Source: Cryptomeria japonica
Taxonomy: Eukaryota > Streptophyta > Pinopsida > Cupressales > Cupressaceae
DNA: 64,000 nucleotides
Reading direction: 5' to 3'
Assembly (NCBI RefSeq): GCF_030272615.1
Contig: NC_081406.1
Coordinates: forward strand, 170,571,361-170,635,360
Position numbers and translations under genes: made by a program. Shown piece by piece: positions 12,901 to 25,196 of this stretch; the first letter of the stretch is position 1, and each line of letters begins with the position of its first letter. The notes under the pieces are model-generated. The model ran no database searches. It was not told the DNA's origin and worked only from the letters and a program-made list of their open reading frames with translations.

Positions 12901-14265
12901 GGCTGCTGGGTAACCCATCGAAAGTGAGTCTAATAAGTGATAACCTAAGTAGATTAGAAAATAATCTCTAAATAAGATAATGTGCCTCACACATGGGACG
13001 AATGCTATCATAGATTCGGCATGCTGTGAGAAGGCCTGAAATGGCAAACTACCTTCCTCGTCTTCACGAGAGGATGTGTGGGTCCACATGAGGCTTGGAT
13101 GGGCCGGAAGTTCGGATTAGGTTGCCAGGGTTACCAGTGTATGGGCCGGGACCTATGAAGACTTGCCATGGTATCCATACCAGGTTGTGTGATGACACTT
13201 GTCCCTACGTTCGCTAGTGTGTTGTCGTCTTGTCCTGTTTGAGTACCTTTGTGAGTCGTCCTTTGTCTCTGCCCTTGTGAGTGTCGGTTTCATGTTAGAC
13301 CTTGGGTGGTGATGGTTCAGTTTTATGGATGCTCTCATGGACTCTTATGATATTAGCTTTGATTATGTTCAGCTGGATCCTGTTCCTTGTAAGGATCGTT
13401 TATGTATTTATCGACCGGTGTGGTCGTCTGTATATTGTTATGTATCGCCTTGATGGCTGGGTTGTATGGTGTAACCTCTTGTACTCTTAACTTTATTATT
13501 TTATCAGAGGGGGTCTTGCAGTTGAGCAGACCCGGAGATGTAGCCCATTAGGGGTGAACTCCGAGATCATTATGGTGTTATGTGGTGCATTCTCTCATGT
13601 TTCTTTTATTCAGCTTTATCATGTATGTTTATTTTATGTTAGAATGGTTAAGTGGATAATTGAGATTAACTTTAAATGCTTATATTCAGTTCTTCCTTGA
13701 ATGCCATGTGGATCGAATGCATAATTGGTTGAGATGCGATTTATCGCAAATGCATGTGTGTAATCGTCCTTTAAATGCAATAAGTTGGAATATGGAATAA
13801 TGTATCTTAGAGTAATGAATTATACTCAGTTGTTGTTAAGGAATTTAATATGCTTGGAAAGATCTCTTATATTATGATGAAATCCTAGTGTATTAGAAAA
13901 TGTAGATGTATGGTTTGTAATTTTAAATTGAAAAGCTTGAATGAGATTATGAATGGAACTTAACGATGCAACTTGCTTGTGATTTATGTTTCCATCATTT
14001 TAAAGAAATTATCCTGATTGTGAATTATCCCGTTATTAAGATATTCAGCTTTTGGATTAAGTGTGTGAGTAAAGTGTATTGTGAAAATTTAAGTAATCTC
14101 GTTGGGAAACTCTTTAGGAGTTAGTTGTTGTCTTCCGCTATGCAATCTGAATCTTTGATATCTTGTTGCATCTTATGTGTTGTAACTTTTAAAAAAAAAA
14201 AAAATTTGCGCTCTATTCTTGTTATTTTAGCTTATCCCTTCGGGGTTTCCTGGCGGGGCATTACA
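9981..14265 (+). repeat. LARD-like long terminal repeat, copy 2 (4285 bp)
   Basis: Same borders and length as the copy at 1992-6276, offset exactly 7989 bp. Here TTACA is followed not by a primer site but by GTTGCTCCC, which is reverse-transcriptase sequence of a minus-strand gypsy element. This is therefore the outer right end of the array. The left end and its target duplication lie outside the window. Confidence 0.9.
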
Positions 14266-15147
14266 GTTGCTCCCTTCATTTGATCAAAAAGATCCTCTAT
14301 TTGAGGCAAGGGGTACCTATTCTTTATTTTGACCTTGTTCAAATCCTATAATCAATGCATGGTCTCAAAGTACCATCCTTCTTCTTAACAAATAAGATAG
14401 GCGCTCCCCATGGTGATACACTTGGCCTTATTAATCCCTTAGCTAAGAGTTCCTCCAATTGTATTTTGAGTTCTTGCAATACAGTTGTGTTCATTTGGTA
14501 AGGTGCCCTTGATATTGGTTCAACTCCTAGTAGTATGTTAGTAGAAAAGTCAAACTTCCTTTTAGGGGGTAAGCTCGGTAATTCCTTTGGGAATACATCC
14601 TTGAACTCTTGTAAGAAGGGGGTATTTTCAAAAGTTGGGGTATTTTCCTCTTCTCCCTCATCAATTCCAACCATATAGATTAGGCCTCCTCTTCTTCTTT
14701 CCTTCTTTAATTGCATGGTTGATATGGTTTCTATGTTGATAGGCTTAAATTTTCTTTGAATTTTGACCCTTCTTCCCCCATCATCCAAACACTCGATCAC
14801 TTTTTTGTAGGAATCCACACTAGCTTTATGATCTGTTAGCCAACTCATTCCAATAATTATGTCCTATAACCCTAGGGGTGCCACATAGATATCTACCCTT
14901 GCTCTTGGTAACACTTGGTTACTTCCTTAGTTGCCTTATCTCGATACAGAATCATCCATGATGACTCCATTTGTTTAACTCTTAATGCAAATTTTCATAC
15001 TAATTCAGGGGAAATGAAACATTCAAATGACCCAGTGTCAATTAGAATTAAAATTGGTTGTTCAAATAATGTACCTGTAGTTTCCACAGGAACATTTTGA
15101 AATCTTGTTCATCGATTTCTAATTGTTGCATGAATCCTTTGTTGAGG
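14266..15147 (-). pseudogene. Ty3/gypsy protease and reverse transcriptase fragment, interrupted
   Basis: Read on the minus strand, the segment starts with a retropepsin active site (LILIDTGSFEC, about 15030-15070) and its C-terminal block ([12 protein letters not shown], near 14850), where a stop replaces a residue. It continues into the RT N-terminus: [16 protein letters not shown] near 14340, then a one-base frameshift and [16 protein letters not shown] is cut at 14266 by the LARD-like array, and the rest must lie left of the window. Stops and the frameshift make it non-functional. Sequence type resembles Del/Tekay-like gypsy elements, at moderate confidence. Confidence 0.85.
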
Positions 15148-16333
15148 TCATTGTTGTGGTTGGTTGGCCCTAATTTGACCTTGCATCCTTGAGCATTCTC
15201 TAACAAAATGGTTCCCTCCACACATAAAACACCCACCTGGTGGTCCTTGCCTTACTTGATTCCTAGGAGGTTCATACCTTGCTTCATTGGACCTTGGTGG
15301 ATAAGTTATCCTATTGTGTTGGTCATTCCTGTTATAGTTTCTCTTGTTATTATTATTATTTTCATTCCTCTGATATTGATTAGGGGGTGGTCTTCTTTCA
15401 AATGAAGTATTCCTTTGACTTTTATTGAAGTTGATGTTCCCCTTGAATTCCCACTTCCTTTTAAATGAATGATTCCCATTAAAGTTTTGTCTTGTTGTTG
15501 CTAGGTCTTGAATCTTTCTTTCCTTCTTTAAAGACTTCTCAAGTACATCATTCATGTTTTCAGGTCCATGCATGTCAACTTCTACCCCTATGTTGGTGTT
15601 TAGCCCTAAAATGAACTTCCTGGCTTGTCCTTTCTCAGCCTTTTGATACATTGGTACATACTTAAGCAATTTAGCGAATTTATCCCAATATCGTTGGACT
15701 ATCAAAGACCCTTGTCGAAGATTATGGAATTTTGTAGCCTTCTCATCAAAGAACAATTGTGGTAACCACCTTTTATGGAAATGGTGAACAAATTGATCCC
15801 ATGTAATTGTATCCTTTCTATACCCATTTCGCTCCTTTGTGTTAGTCCACCAGCTAGCTACCTCCCTTGTGAGTTGATAGGAACCCCATAAAGCCTTGTT
15901 GTTTTACTAAATTCCCTTAGTTCAAAGTACTTTTTCATTTCATTCAACCAATTTTCAGCTCCTTCACCAATTTTCTTTTCATCAAACTTAGGCAGGGTGA
16001 TTTTCTTCAAATCCTTAGATAGCTCCAACATATTGTTTTCCCTCCTATTGTCTATCTCATTCCCTCGATTGTTGACAAGGTTCCATTTTCAATTCCACTT
16101 CTATTTTCGATGTCATTTTGCCTTGCCCTAAGGTCCTAGATTGATTCCTCCAAGGAGTTGATCTTATCCCTTTGTTTGGTTAGCAAGTTGATTATAGCTT
16201 CAACCCGATCTTTTATATTCCCTTAGTCTTGTTGATTTCCTTAATGTTTTTCTTCATGGTTAGGTTCCCTTTGTCTCCTAGTAGTGGTAGCATGTCTTCC
16301 ATTTCCAATTCCCCTTCCTCTTCCTCTAGCCAT
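15148..16333 (-). pseudogene. Ty3/gypsy gag, frameshifted
   Basis: Gag forms the particle shell and binds RNA. An ATG at 16333 (minus strand) opens a basic start, MARGRGRGIGNGR. The capsid-type block with NLRQGS and FILGLN lies around 15600-15756, followed by an Asn/Arg-rich linker. A zinc knuckle CFMCGGNHFVREC (about 15190-15230) has spacing CX2CX3HX4C, one residue shorter than the usual CX2CX4HX4C. The open 202-codon part is 15148-15756. Upstream, the reading changes frame several times, so the gene is dead. Protease follows downstream, the usual gag-pol order. Confidence 0.85.
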
Positions 16334-16466
16334 CTAGGTTTCCCTGAATTTAAATTATATAGTTAGTTCTTGATTTAAGATTTTACAATTTTATCTCTAC
16401 TACTTACAAGACACTCCTTTAGTTGGGTAAGTTGAAGTGAGCTCAAGGCCTAGATTTGAACCTTTT

Positions 16467-16477
16467 CTTTGATACCA
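16467..16477 (-). other. Primer binding site of minus-strand gypsy element
   Basis: On the minus strand TGGTATCAAAG lies two bases after an LTR end ...TTATTACA. It is one base off the usual TGGTATCAGAG, which fits an old copy. Confidence 0.75.
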
Positions 16478-16479
16478 CT

Positions 16480-18890
16480 TGTAATAAGCCACTTTGCAAA
16501 ACCCGAGAATTTTTGACTATTTTTTTTCATTTATTTATTTATTTAATCATGTGTGTTTGATTCAATCACATACTCTAGGTATCTATCCAATTGGATTAGG
16601 CATTCATCCATCCAGGATGAGCATCTAACCATACGTGTTAGGCATCTGTCCATACAGATCACGAGGTTTCTTCTATCCAATATGAGATAAGCATCTATCC
16701 AACTTGGGATAGGAGGTGCTTTGGCCAGAGACTTAGACTCATTGGGACCATCTAGGTCCTGAGTCACTCACTAAGTACTGCACTCCTCTAATAGGAGTGC
16801 ACTGAGGTCGTCGTCCTTAGGAGCAATTAAATAACATAATGCAAGCTTGAATTCCGCCTTGGAATTTGGCCTAAAGCCTCGAGAAGTCAGCCGAATCCAT
16901 ACATGATTCCTTCTAAGTATGCGTTGAATTACTTTTTCCTTTATTTCCCTTATCTTTCAATTAGGAGGCTTTGCAATCCATCCATTATACCAAATCCTAG
17001 ACCCCGTCCCTGAACGCCTAAGTACTAGGGACAACTTTGTCCCTAGACTGCCTACATACCCGTTTCGGCATGGGATCAAGGCATAAAGTATGTAGTTCTA
17101 TTATCTAATCTATGGTTTAATGTAAACTATTTGGTGGGTACGTAACCCTTTCTAGGGTCAATGTCCCAGATAGTTTCTCTATGGTTGCTACCCATGATGG
17201 TAGCTTTAAGCAAGGGCTCAAGGTGGCCTAAAACATCTAGGTCCTAATGCCTATTATAAGCATCACCCTTGACCCAATTAACAATCGCTAAACAACCTTC
17301 AAGAATAAGCCAAGCTTTAAAAGCATCTTACTCAAACAACCTTAAGGGGTTTACTAAAGTTTATCTAGCGGATGTAAAATTCATTTAGAGATTATCGATC
17401 CAAGGGGAATTACCCACCCCTTGGATTTTTAACTTCCAAGTGTCCCTTATTACTCCCCGACGATTTATAGGGACGATGCCACAGACGTCGTTGATGCAGC
17501 TTTATTAGGCATTAGGTGCAATAGTTCAACACGACGACATTACCCGTAAGCGTGACCCAAAGGCATTGTATATATCGAACGCTGCTAGGTTTTTGTTTTC
17601 CATCACCTCTTGTTTAGTTATCCATCTAAGAAATATTACTAAGCTCATAACAACTCATGAAAGGTCTAGTTGAAATTATCTTATTACAACAATTGTAAAA
17701 GAAAAACTAATTCCATATATGAAGGGTAGCATTACAACAAATTATCATTCAACTATTATTCTCTTAGGGAGGAATTTAAAGTAACATTGCAAGATTAAGT
17801 AATCGAGAGTATATCCAAGAAGTTAATTCCATATAACAGGTAAGAGAATTATTTGATAAGTAACAACTTCTAATACCAAGGAAATAATAACCGAAAAAGG
17901 GAATTACCATCTAAATTCTTGAAAAAGTAATGCCAATTACGTAACTAGCATGGTAAATAAGAAAGTGTAACTTGTATAATAGCAACAAGAAATGAATAAA
18001 TGTGCCACAATCAAAAGTAGCTTGCATGGCATTAAGTTCGTCTTTTTCTAATTTTACCTTTTTTTAATAAAAACATTGATACTTAAGAAGGAAAAGAAAG
18101 ATTTGTTTAGTCATCTTGATCAAATCTAAATTCGTGAAATAAATGAATTGCCTAATTAAATAAATCTACTGAGAGGAATCTTACATCAATATTTATTGTG
18201 GGGGAATTCAAATTGATCGTTCCTACCTAAGTTTTCCAAATCACTTTGACAAAATAATTTTCCCATTTATCTAATCTAAATTAGTTATTAATTATTCTTT
18301 AATGTTGCCTCAATTAGTTTATATTATCAAAAACTAATAAATTACAAAACAAATAAATTAAACTTAAAATTAGTGTTAACAAAATTTTAATATATTAATA
18401 ATTTAAATAATTTATACTTAACTATTAATGCAATTCACAAAATTTTAAAGGCAAATGATAAAAAATAAATTAAAACATTTTGATTTACCACTTTAGGAGC
18501 GGTTGCAAATAAAAATAAATTAAAACATTTGATTTACCACTTAAAAAGTGGTTGTGGGAAATACAGGGAATGAGGAGGTGGGCCCGTCGGCCCCTGCCTA
18601 CCCCAAACCCCTTGCGAGCCACTACGCTAGTAGGGCCGCAGGGAGTGGGTGCATGGGGTCCCACATGCCCCTCCCCTCACCTTCGGTTATATTAAAAATG
18701 CCCAAGTTTATTAAAATTTGAACGCCAATGAATGCAATTAAAATTTTTATAGCACCAAAGCAATTATTATTTATAACGTCGACAATGATTTTGTATGGAG
18801 GTTATTGCACCTTAGTGTGCAATGGGTACGCCGAAGAAGTTTGAAAGGTTAATGAGGGAAAATTTTGGTCTATTTTTTGCATTCATGTGT
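16480..18890 (-). repeat. 5' LTR of minus-strand gypsy element (outer end unresolved)
   Basis: The inner border at 16480 is set by the primer site. The outer border is not visible because the partner LTR is outside the window. Composition (GC-rich patch at 18560-18680, about 2.1 kb from the inner end) recalls the LARD LTR, whose GC patch lies about 2.6 kb from its inner end, so this LTR may reach past 18.7 kb. A shorter alternative ends at GGTAGCATTACA (17734). I see no gene in this stretch. Confidence 0.5.
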
Positions 18891-19459
18891 TGTACATGAG
18901 GTCGATGGGTAGGGAGAGTTATAGGGATAATGAGCTAGAGGTAGTAGATGAGATAGAAGAAGAAATATAGAGGTATTAGATGATATATAGGAAGAAATAT
19001 AGAGAGATAGAGACACAGAGGAAAAGAGATAAATATAGATGTCTAGGAAGTGGAAGATGGATAGGTAGAAAGAGGGAGACATGTCTAGAGAGAGAGGGGG
19101 GGGGTGATAAATGGGGAGAGATAGGGAGAGGAGAGCAGAGAAGGAGATAAGGAGAGATGTAAGTAGAGAAGGGAGTGAGATAAAAGGGGGAAGATTAGGA
19201 GAGAGATAGGTAGGGGGGGTGAGAGGGAAGTGAGAAGGAGAGGGGGGGAGCTTGGGCTAGAGAGATAGGTAGAGTGGGACAGGGAGAAGATTGAGAAGAG
19301 AGGGAGATATAGCTCAATATATAAAGGAATAGGGAGAGAGATAAAGGGGATACATAAAGAGATAGAGAGTTATAGAGATATAGCTAGAAAATATATGGAT
19401 AGAAAGAGATAGAGGAGTGAGAGGGAGACTGAGAGAAATATAGATATTTAGATATAAAG

Positions 19460-19520
<61 letters not shown>

Positions 19521-20225
19521 TGGATAGAAAGGGATAGAGAGAGGAGTCATAGGTAGATAAAGAGAAAAATAGAGAGATAGATATATAGAGTAGGAGAGAT
19601 GGAGTGAATAAGAGAGATAGAAGAAAAGATAAACATAGGAAGGGGAAAAGGGGAGCTTGTGAAAAAGATGCTTGAGAGACTGGGATATGGAAAGATACAT
19701 AGAGGGAGATATATATAAATATATACAGGTCTAGGGAGAGGGAGGGAGAGAAATAGAGAGGAGGGAGAAGCATACTTATAGAAAGAAGTGATAGGAAAGA
19801 GATAACTTGAAAAATATAGGGTTTGTGAGAGAGACAAAGATGTAAGGAGAGAGAGAGAGAGAGAGAGAGAGGACAATGTCTGAATTAGAGATAAAAATAT
19901 AGAGATAGAGATAGAGATAGAGAAATAGGGAGTGCGTGTGTGAGAGAGTGAGTGAGATATATGTATATAGAGATAAAGGAGAGATATAAATAGATAGAGA
20001 GGGAGGAAGAGGGAGAGAGAAAGAGAGAGAGGATAGAGGACATATAAAGACGTATAGATAGAAGGAGAGAAGGTGAGATAGGGATAGAAAGAGAGGGAGA
20101 CAAATATATATAGTGGGAAAGATAGAGGGGGGAGAGGAGATATATAGGGAGAGGTGAGGAGATAGAGATAAAGATAGGAAAGATCAATAGAAAGGAAGAT
20201 ATAGATGTACAGAGATAGAGACAAA
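18891..20225. repeat. Purine-rich (GA/GATA-like) low-complexity tract
   Basis: About 1.3 kb in which the plus strand is nearly all A and G, with words AGAGAGAT, GGGAGAGAG and ATAGAGATAGAG, and a pure (GA)n run at about 19463-19514. Minus-strand frames here (up to 225 codons) encode Ser/Leu/Tyr-rich low complexity and are not genes. It may lie inside the long LTR of the minus-strand gypsy element. Confidence 0.9.
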
Positions 20226-20362
20226 TTAGACCATTAATTTTATTCACAAAAATGATAACTATTATCTTGTTTTTTAAATAATTATTAAATTAGTAAACTT
20301 CAAGTATTAAATCAAAACACAAAACTTAGACAAACTTCCGAACTAAAATCCAAAACAATTCA

Positions 20363-20440
20363 AGCAAAACTCAAAACTATTATCTTGATGCAATCTTAAA
20401 ATCAATAGTCTCTATCAAGATAATAGTTTTGAGTTTTGCT
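20363..20440. repeat. Perfect 27-bp inverted repeat (hairpin)
   Basis: The left arm 20363-20389 (starts AGCAAAACTCAAAAC) is the exact reverse complement of the right arm 20414-20440 (ends GAGTTTTGCT), with a 24-base loop. Weaker pairing continues outward after a short offset. It could be a fold-back/MITE remnant or a small-RNA hairpin. There is no gene around it. Confidence 0.9.
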
Positions 20441-21589
20441 TTGCTTGAAGTCAAGTCAAGTCATCCTAAAGTCAGTACAATCTTGCACCTTTCTAATGAC
20501 TTTTGTGTGTTGATAATTACATTCTAAAATAAATTAACATCAACTTTGATTTTCTATCCTACAATCATTAATTTTAATTTAATCTAAATTATTCTATTAT
20601 ATCTATACATTATTCATAAATTTAATTATTAACTAAAATATGCATTATTTCTATTAGTACGATGATATTAAACTAATAAATAAATAAACATAAAATAATA
20701 TTAAATTTATTTATTATTTATTTTATATAATATTAAATAGAAATTTAAAAAACCATTAAACATATAATTTATTATTTTTTTAAATATATTATTAATTATT
20801 TATATATATTTATTATTTTATTATTTTTTTTTAATATATTATTAATTATATATATATTTATTATTTTACTAATATAAACCTTTAAAAACAATAAAAATAA
20901 GAAATAAGAAATCTAAAAAAAAGATTAAAATAAATTATTCTAAAACTTAGAGATCGCGTAATAAATCCTTCAACAAAAAGCGTGGTAAAAAATCTAGGTT
21001 GGTTATTTATTTAAATAACGTTATTATTTTATATTCATTTTATCCGACATTATTAGGATTTAGTCTCCGATTTTTGTCTACTATTAAATAATGCGCACTC
21101 ATCTTGAGACCAAGCAGTCAAAAGAAAGGAAGTACAAATTATTAAACATGTCTCCGTTGCATGACATCCTTGGTTATGCACATTTTACTTTCTTCCACAC
21201 ATTTTTCCTCGGAAACGCTAAAAGGGCGGCAGCAATAATGTAACCCGCAAAAGAAGATGGGAGATATACAGGGAAAAAGGTAGCGACGGAAAGCAGCGAC
21301 GACAGAAAACGGGAACGAAAAAGTTCACAACGAATCTAACGGTTGCAAATGTTCAGATCGTCTTCCATTGTCTCATTGTGATTTTCAACCATTGATGGGA
21401 AAATCCAGCCAAACCACTTAATAGTATATTTTTTATTTCACGAGTATATTAATGATAATAATAAAGGTATTATTAATAATATTTTTTTTTAAGGGTGAGA
21501 TACAGTAATTATTCAAAATAGATTTAAGGGCAGATTTTTATTCAATTGAATTAGACCTTTTGGAGGATTTCATAGAGACGGAGAGGAGC
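20441..21589. other. AT-rich intergenic DNA
   Basis: No gene seen. A tandem duplication of an AT-rich word of roughly 50 bp lies at about 20770-20880. A less AT-rich patch at 21060-21400 looks like unique sequence and might be a relic of host flanking DNA. I find no motif that identifies it. Confidence 0.5.
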
Positions 21590-22262
21590 TATTGCCAGTT
21601 GATCACAAAGGTATATTTTTTTTTGTTATTGAAAATAAAGACTGAATCCTCACAATATGATTGAGGCAAATAGAGATTTTAAATTTATTTTTTCTTGAAG
21701 AAAATATTGGAGTAATTCAACGAGCTATGCACTATTAATATCACAGAGAGGTAGTTTTATTTTATTCTTACAGAGAATAACAAATACAAATGAAAGTTTA
21801 TTTCTTATGATCACAAAGAAGTAGACTACTCACAGAGGGAAAATGAGGGAACAAAAAAAATACACACATAATCACAGATAGATTCCTTGATAGTGAAAGA
21901 AAAATTCACTATCAAGGAATAATATTTTCATTTGATTGATCAAACCTACGAGTGAGTGAAAGTTTTAATCACAGAAAAAGAACAAAAATAAAAAACAAGA
22001 TTCATACACGGGAAATTAATTTTTATTTACAAGTTTTATTCACAGGAAAGAAAAGAATATAAACAAGAAAACAAGATTCATACACGGGAAATTAATTTTT
22101 ATTTACAAGTTTTATTCACAGGAAAGAAAAGAATATAAACAAGAAAACAAGATTCATACATGGGTAATTAATTATTATTCACAGTAAGTTTTAAAGAAAA
22201 GAATAAAACAAGAAAACAAGATTCATGCATGGGTAATTTTTATTCACAGAGAGAAGAATTAA
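21590..22262. repeat. 76-bp minisatellite and its decayed flank
   Basis: The word TTCATACACGGGAAATTAAT starts at 22001 and 22077, with variant copies at 22153 and 22222, giving spacings of 76, 76 and 69. Each copy holds a TCACAG word followed by an A/G-rich stretch. The same TCACAG(A/G) word recurs irregularly from about 21600 on, so an older, diverged part probably extends to the left. Confidence 0.85.
21882..21920. repeat. 16-bp perfect hairpin
   Basis: ATTCCTTGATAGTGAA (21882-21897) pairs with TTCACTATCAAGGAAT (21905-21920) across a 7-base loop. It sits inside the decayed minisatellite flank. Confidence 0.9.
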
Positions 22263-22444
22263 GCCTTGGAAAAATAACTAAATATGAAAAAAAAGGATTT
22301 TTGCACAAATATAGACTTAAAAAGAAAGGAAAGAAATAGCAAGATCTCTTTCCTTCTTTTTCCCTAACAAAGTTAATTAAATAAATAGATATCCTTACAT
22401 GCATTTTCAAAGGAGAAAAGGTTTACTTTTTTTCTATTGAAACA

Positions 22445-22492
22445 ACATATACATATATATATATATTTTATATATATATATATATGTATGTA
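22445..22492. repeat. AT dinucleotide palindrome
   Basis: A (TA)n run with a central TTTTA break forms a near-perfect palindrome flanked by ACATATACAT and ATGTATGTAT. Confidence 0.85.
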
Positions 22493-25196
22493 TTTTTAGA
22501 ATTAATAGAATTTCCTTGATTAACTTTTCTAATTAACTAAGATGGTAGATCTTCTATATGAAATAAATTCTAAGACAGAAAATAAACTATTTCTTGCAAA
22601 ATACAAAGTTTATGTATGTCAATTAAAAGAATGTGAAGAGAGGAGAACCAAGATACTCGAAGCTCGATGTAGAATCCCCTCCAAATTCTTCAAGCTAGCC
22701 TCCCTTGATCCTTCCTTGCAACTTTGTGAAATTTCTTCAAAACAACTGCTTTACAATCCTACAATGAAATGCGACTACAAAGAAAAAACCTACTACTTTC
22801 AATAACTTGAGAAAAAAAATTCTTCCAAATAACCAACTCCCTCTTTTTGAAAACTTTCACACATTATATAGAGGAAATCCCTCAATTCCACTATGTAGAG
22901 AATTAATTAAAAATGAGATTCTTTTTCCAATATTGGTTCCATGCGAAATTGATTGATAACTTAGTGGAGGAGTTGCAAGAATATGGGATTTGAAATTACT
23001 TCTAGAAGCTTCTCATTTCCTCTTATGACATGTGCTGAATTGAAATTTTGAATAAATATTTAATTTGCCAATAGAATTTATGATTTTCAAGTGTGTGTGT
23101 GTGTGTGTGTGTGTCCACCATTTAATTTCTTTTATAAAAAAAATAGTTTCAACCTTAATAAATAAATCACTTCTAATTAATAAAAATCACAAAATGATAT
23201 GAAATATAATAATAACAATAATAGTAGCAAGTTTTTATCAAGATAGAGTAAGTGGGTTATGACATTGTTGATGGCTACTCTTTTGAGGAGTTAGTTGGTT
23301 GATATCTATGATTGTATTCATACATAAATTGTTGTGGAAATTTGTCTAAGTTGCTGAAAAGTGTATTTTTCCTAAGTTTGTAAGTTGGTTTTTTGGTCCC
23401 CATTCTGCTACATTGTATGTTTGATTGTGTGATTTAGGAGTTAGGATAAGTAGTGTGTAAGGTGCCTACTTGCTACATTTCAAGTTATAAAAATTTGTGT
23501 AACAAAAGCTATAAGTGTTTGTTCTCTTGATTACAATTTAACAGTGTAATGTATCTTAGTTGAATCACTAGAATGCTTCAAGTTCTTCCATTGTGACTGG
23601 TACACTTGTGTGTATTTGGGGATATGCTTAGGGAAATATAAAGATTCAGTGATACGAGTTTTAGGTAAATTGGTACTCCATGGTGCTATATCTTATGTGT
23701 TGAAGTGTCACAAACTATTTGAGTTGCCCTATTTCTCTTTGTTCAGTGAATTTCTCCACTTGTACTAGAGTAAAATGTTCAATTACTTCAGGAGATGATT
23801 GTTCAGAAAGGTTGTTAATTGTCTGCATTGCTTTAATCTTTGTCCACATGATGATTTTGGTCTCTCTCCAGTTATGTAAAGACAAACAGTTACCATTTTT
23901 TATAGTGCTATTGATAATTGGGTCGACAGATTGAGTTCTTACATTTTCAGTTGATCCTAACCTATTCTAATTTCCTTGAAGGATGTGATAATATGTATTT
24001 TGGGCTAAATGATGTCTTGGGTTGATCCATGAATTATTTTTGTTGATGATACATGTGTTTGAAGCCAACCTATATTTAGTCATGTGTTTCATCTATTAAG
24101 TCCTATTGGAGATGACTTAAATTAATATTTTGATGTGTTTTGAAGGATTAATAAGGAATAATATATCATTTGTGAATGTGTGATTGTGGTTGTGATGTGT
24201 AGGATTATCTGGTGATGTATCAATTTAATATGAAGTGTGAAAAAATAGTATGACAGAGTAATTGTGCTACAAAGAGGATTGTAACATTAGCATATGTTAG
24301 ATGCTTCTTCTATAGTAGTTTATGTTATGTTCATCATTTTAATATTCATGATCTTTCTAGAAGATAGTGTGTCTTCTTAGCAAGTTCTTTTTACATTTCT
24401 TTGAGGTAGTGAACCTCGTCCTACAAATATTTTTGGGAGCAATGAGCTTCCTCAGATGGTGAGCCCTAAAACAAACATTCTAATCTTTGTTTCATATAGT
24501 GTGAGTTAACTCTCACTATTGTTTTTCCCTCCTTGGGTTTTCCACATAAAAATTTGGTGTTCTTATGTGGTATATGCATTGCTTCAGTTCTTTCTTTCAA
24601 CAGATATAATTTAATGGTTGAATGGTTAATGGATGCTTATGTTTTAATTAATATTGATTCACCCCACTCTCAACATTTGGTTGTGTTCAACACGATGCTA
24701 ACACATATGCAATGTGGAAGATAAATTTTAAGAATTCTCTTGGTCATATTTTTTCATTAGCAACTTTTGATTTATAATTTCATCTTGAAACTTGTAAATG
24801 TTTTAAAGAGGCTTGAGATACTAATAAAACATTCTATTATAAAATTGACAAGATTAATGGATATCAAATTGACAAAAATTTGTTGAATCTTGATCATATC
24901 AATTTTAGCTACATCTAAGGCTATATCTCAAAGATAAGTAAAATGAAGAACACAACTAAAGGAATATTAAATTATAAAAGAAGGTTTATAATTAAGCTTG
25001 AAAGTATTATCTTAGCTTGGTCTTAGGTATTTAGGATTTGTCTCTAGCTTTCACACCCATTATCTTCAACTATGTCAAAAACTTAGTTTCTTTAGAAAAA
25101 TAAAAGGGATGAGCATTTATTGATATTGCATATTCTAAGTTAAGATCACTCCTTGATTTTACAGTTTTGAATCATATGGCTAATTCAGAAGATATC
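22493..25196. other. Intergenic DNA without recognised genes
   Basis: AT-rich sequence with a (GT)12 microsatellite at 23091-23114. The longest frame (22542-22805, 87 codons) shows no motif or family resemblance and is probably chance. No LTR, primer site or coding domain is recognised. It may be old, decayed transposon sequence. Confidence 0.5.

Noticed and set aside
19314-20247. Ser/Leu/Tyr-rich minus-strand frames up to 225 codons
   Set aside because: Same reason: low-complexity purine tract, overlapping frames on one strand.
22542-22805. 87-codon frame with several Cys and Lys residues
   Set aside because: No recognisable family, no nearby gene context, and AT-rich surroundings. Length is within chance.
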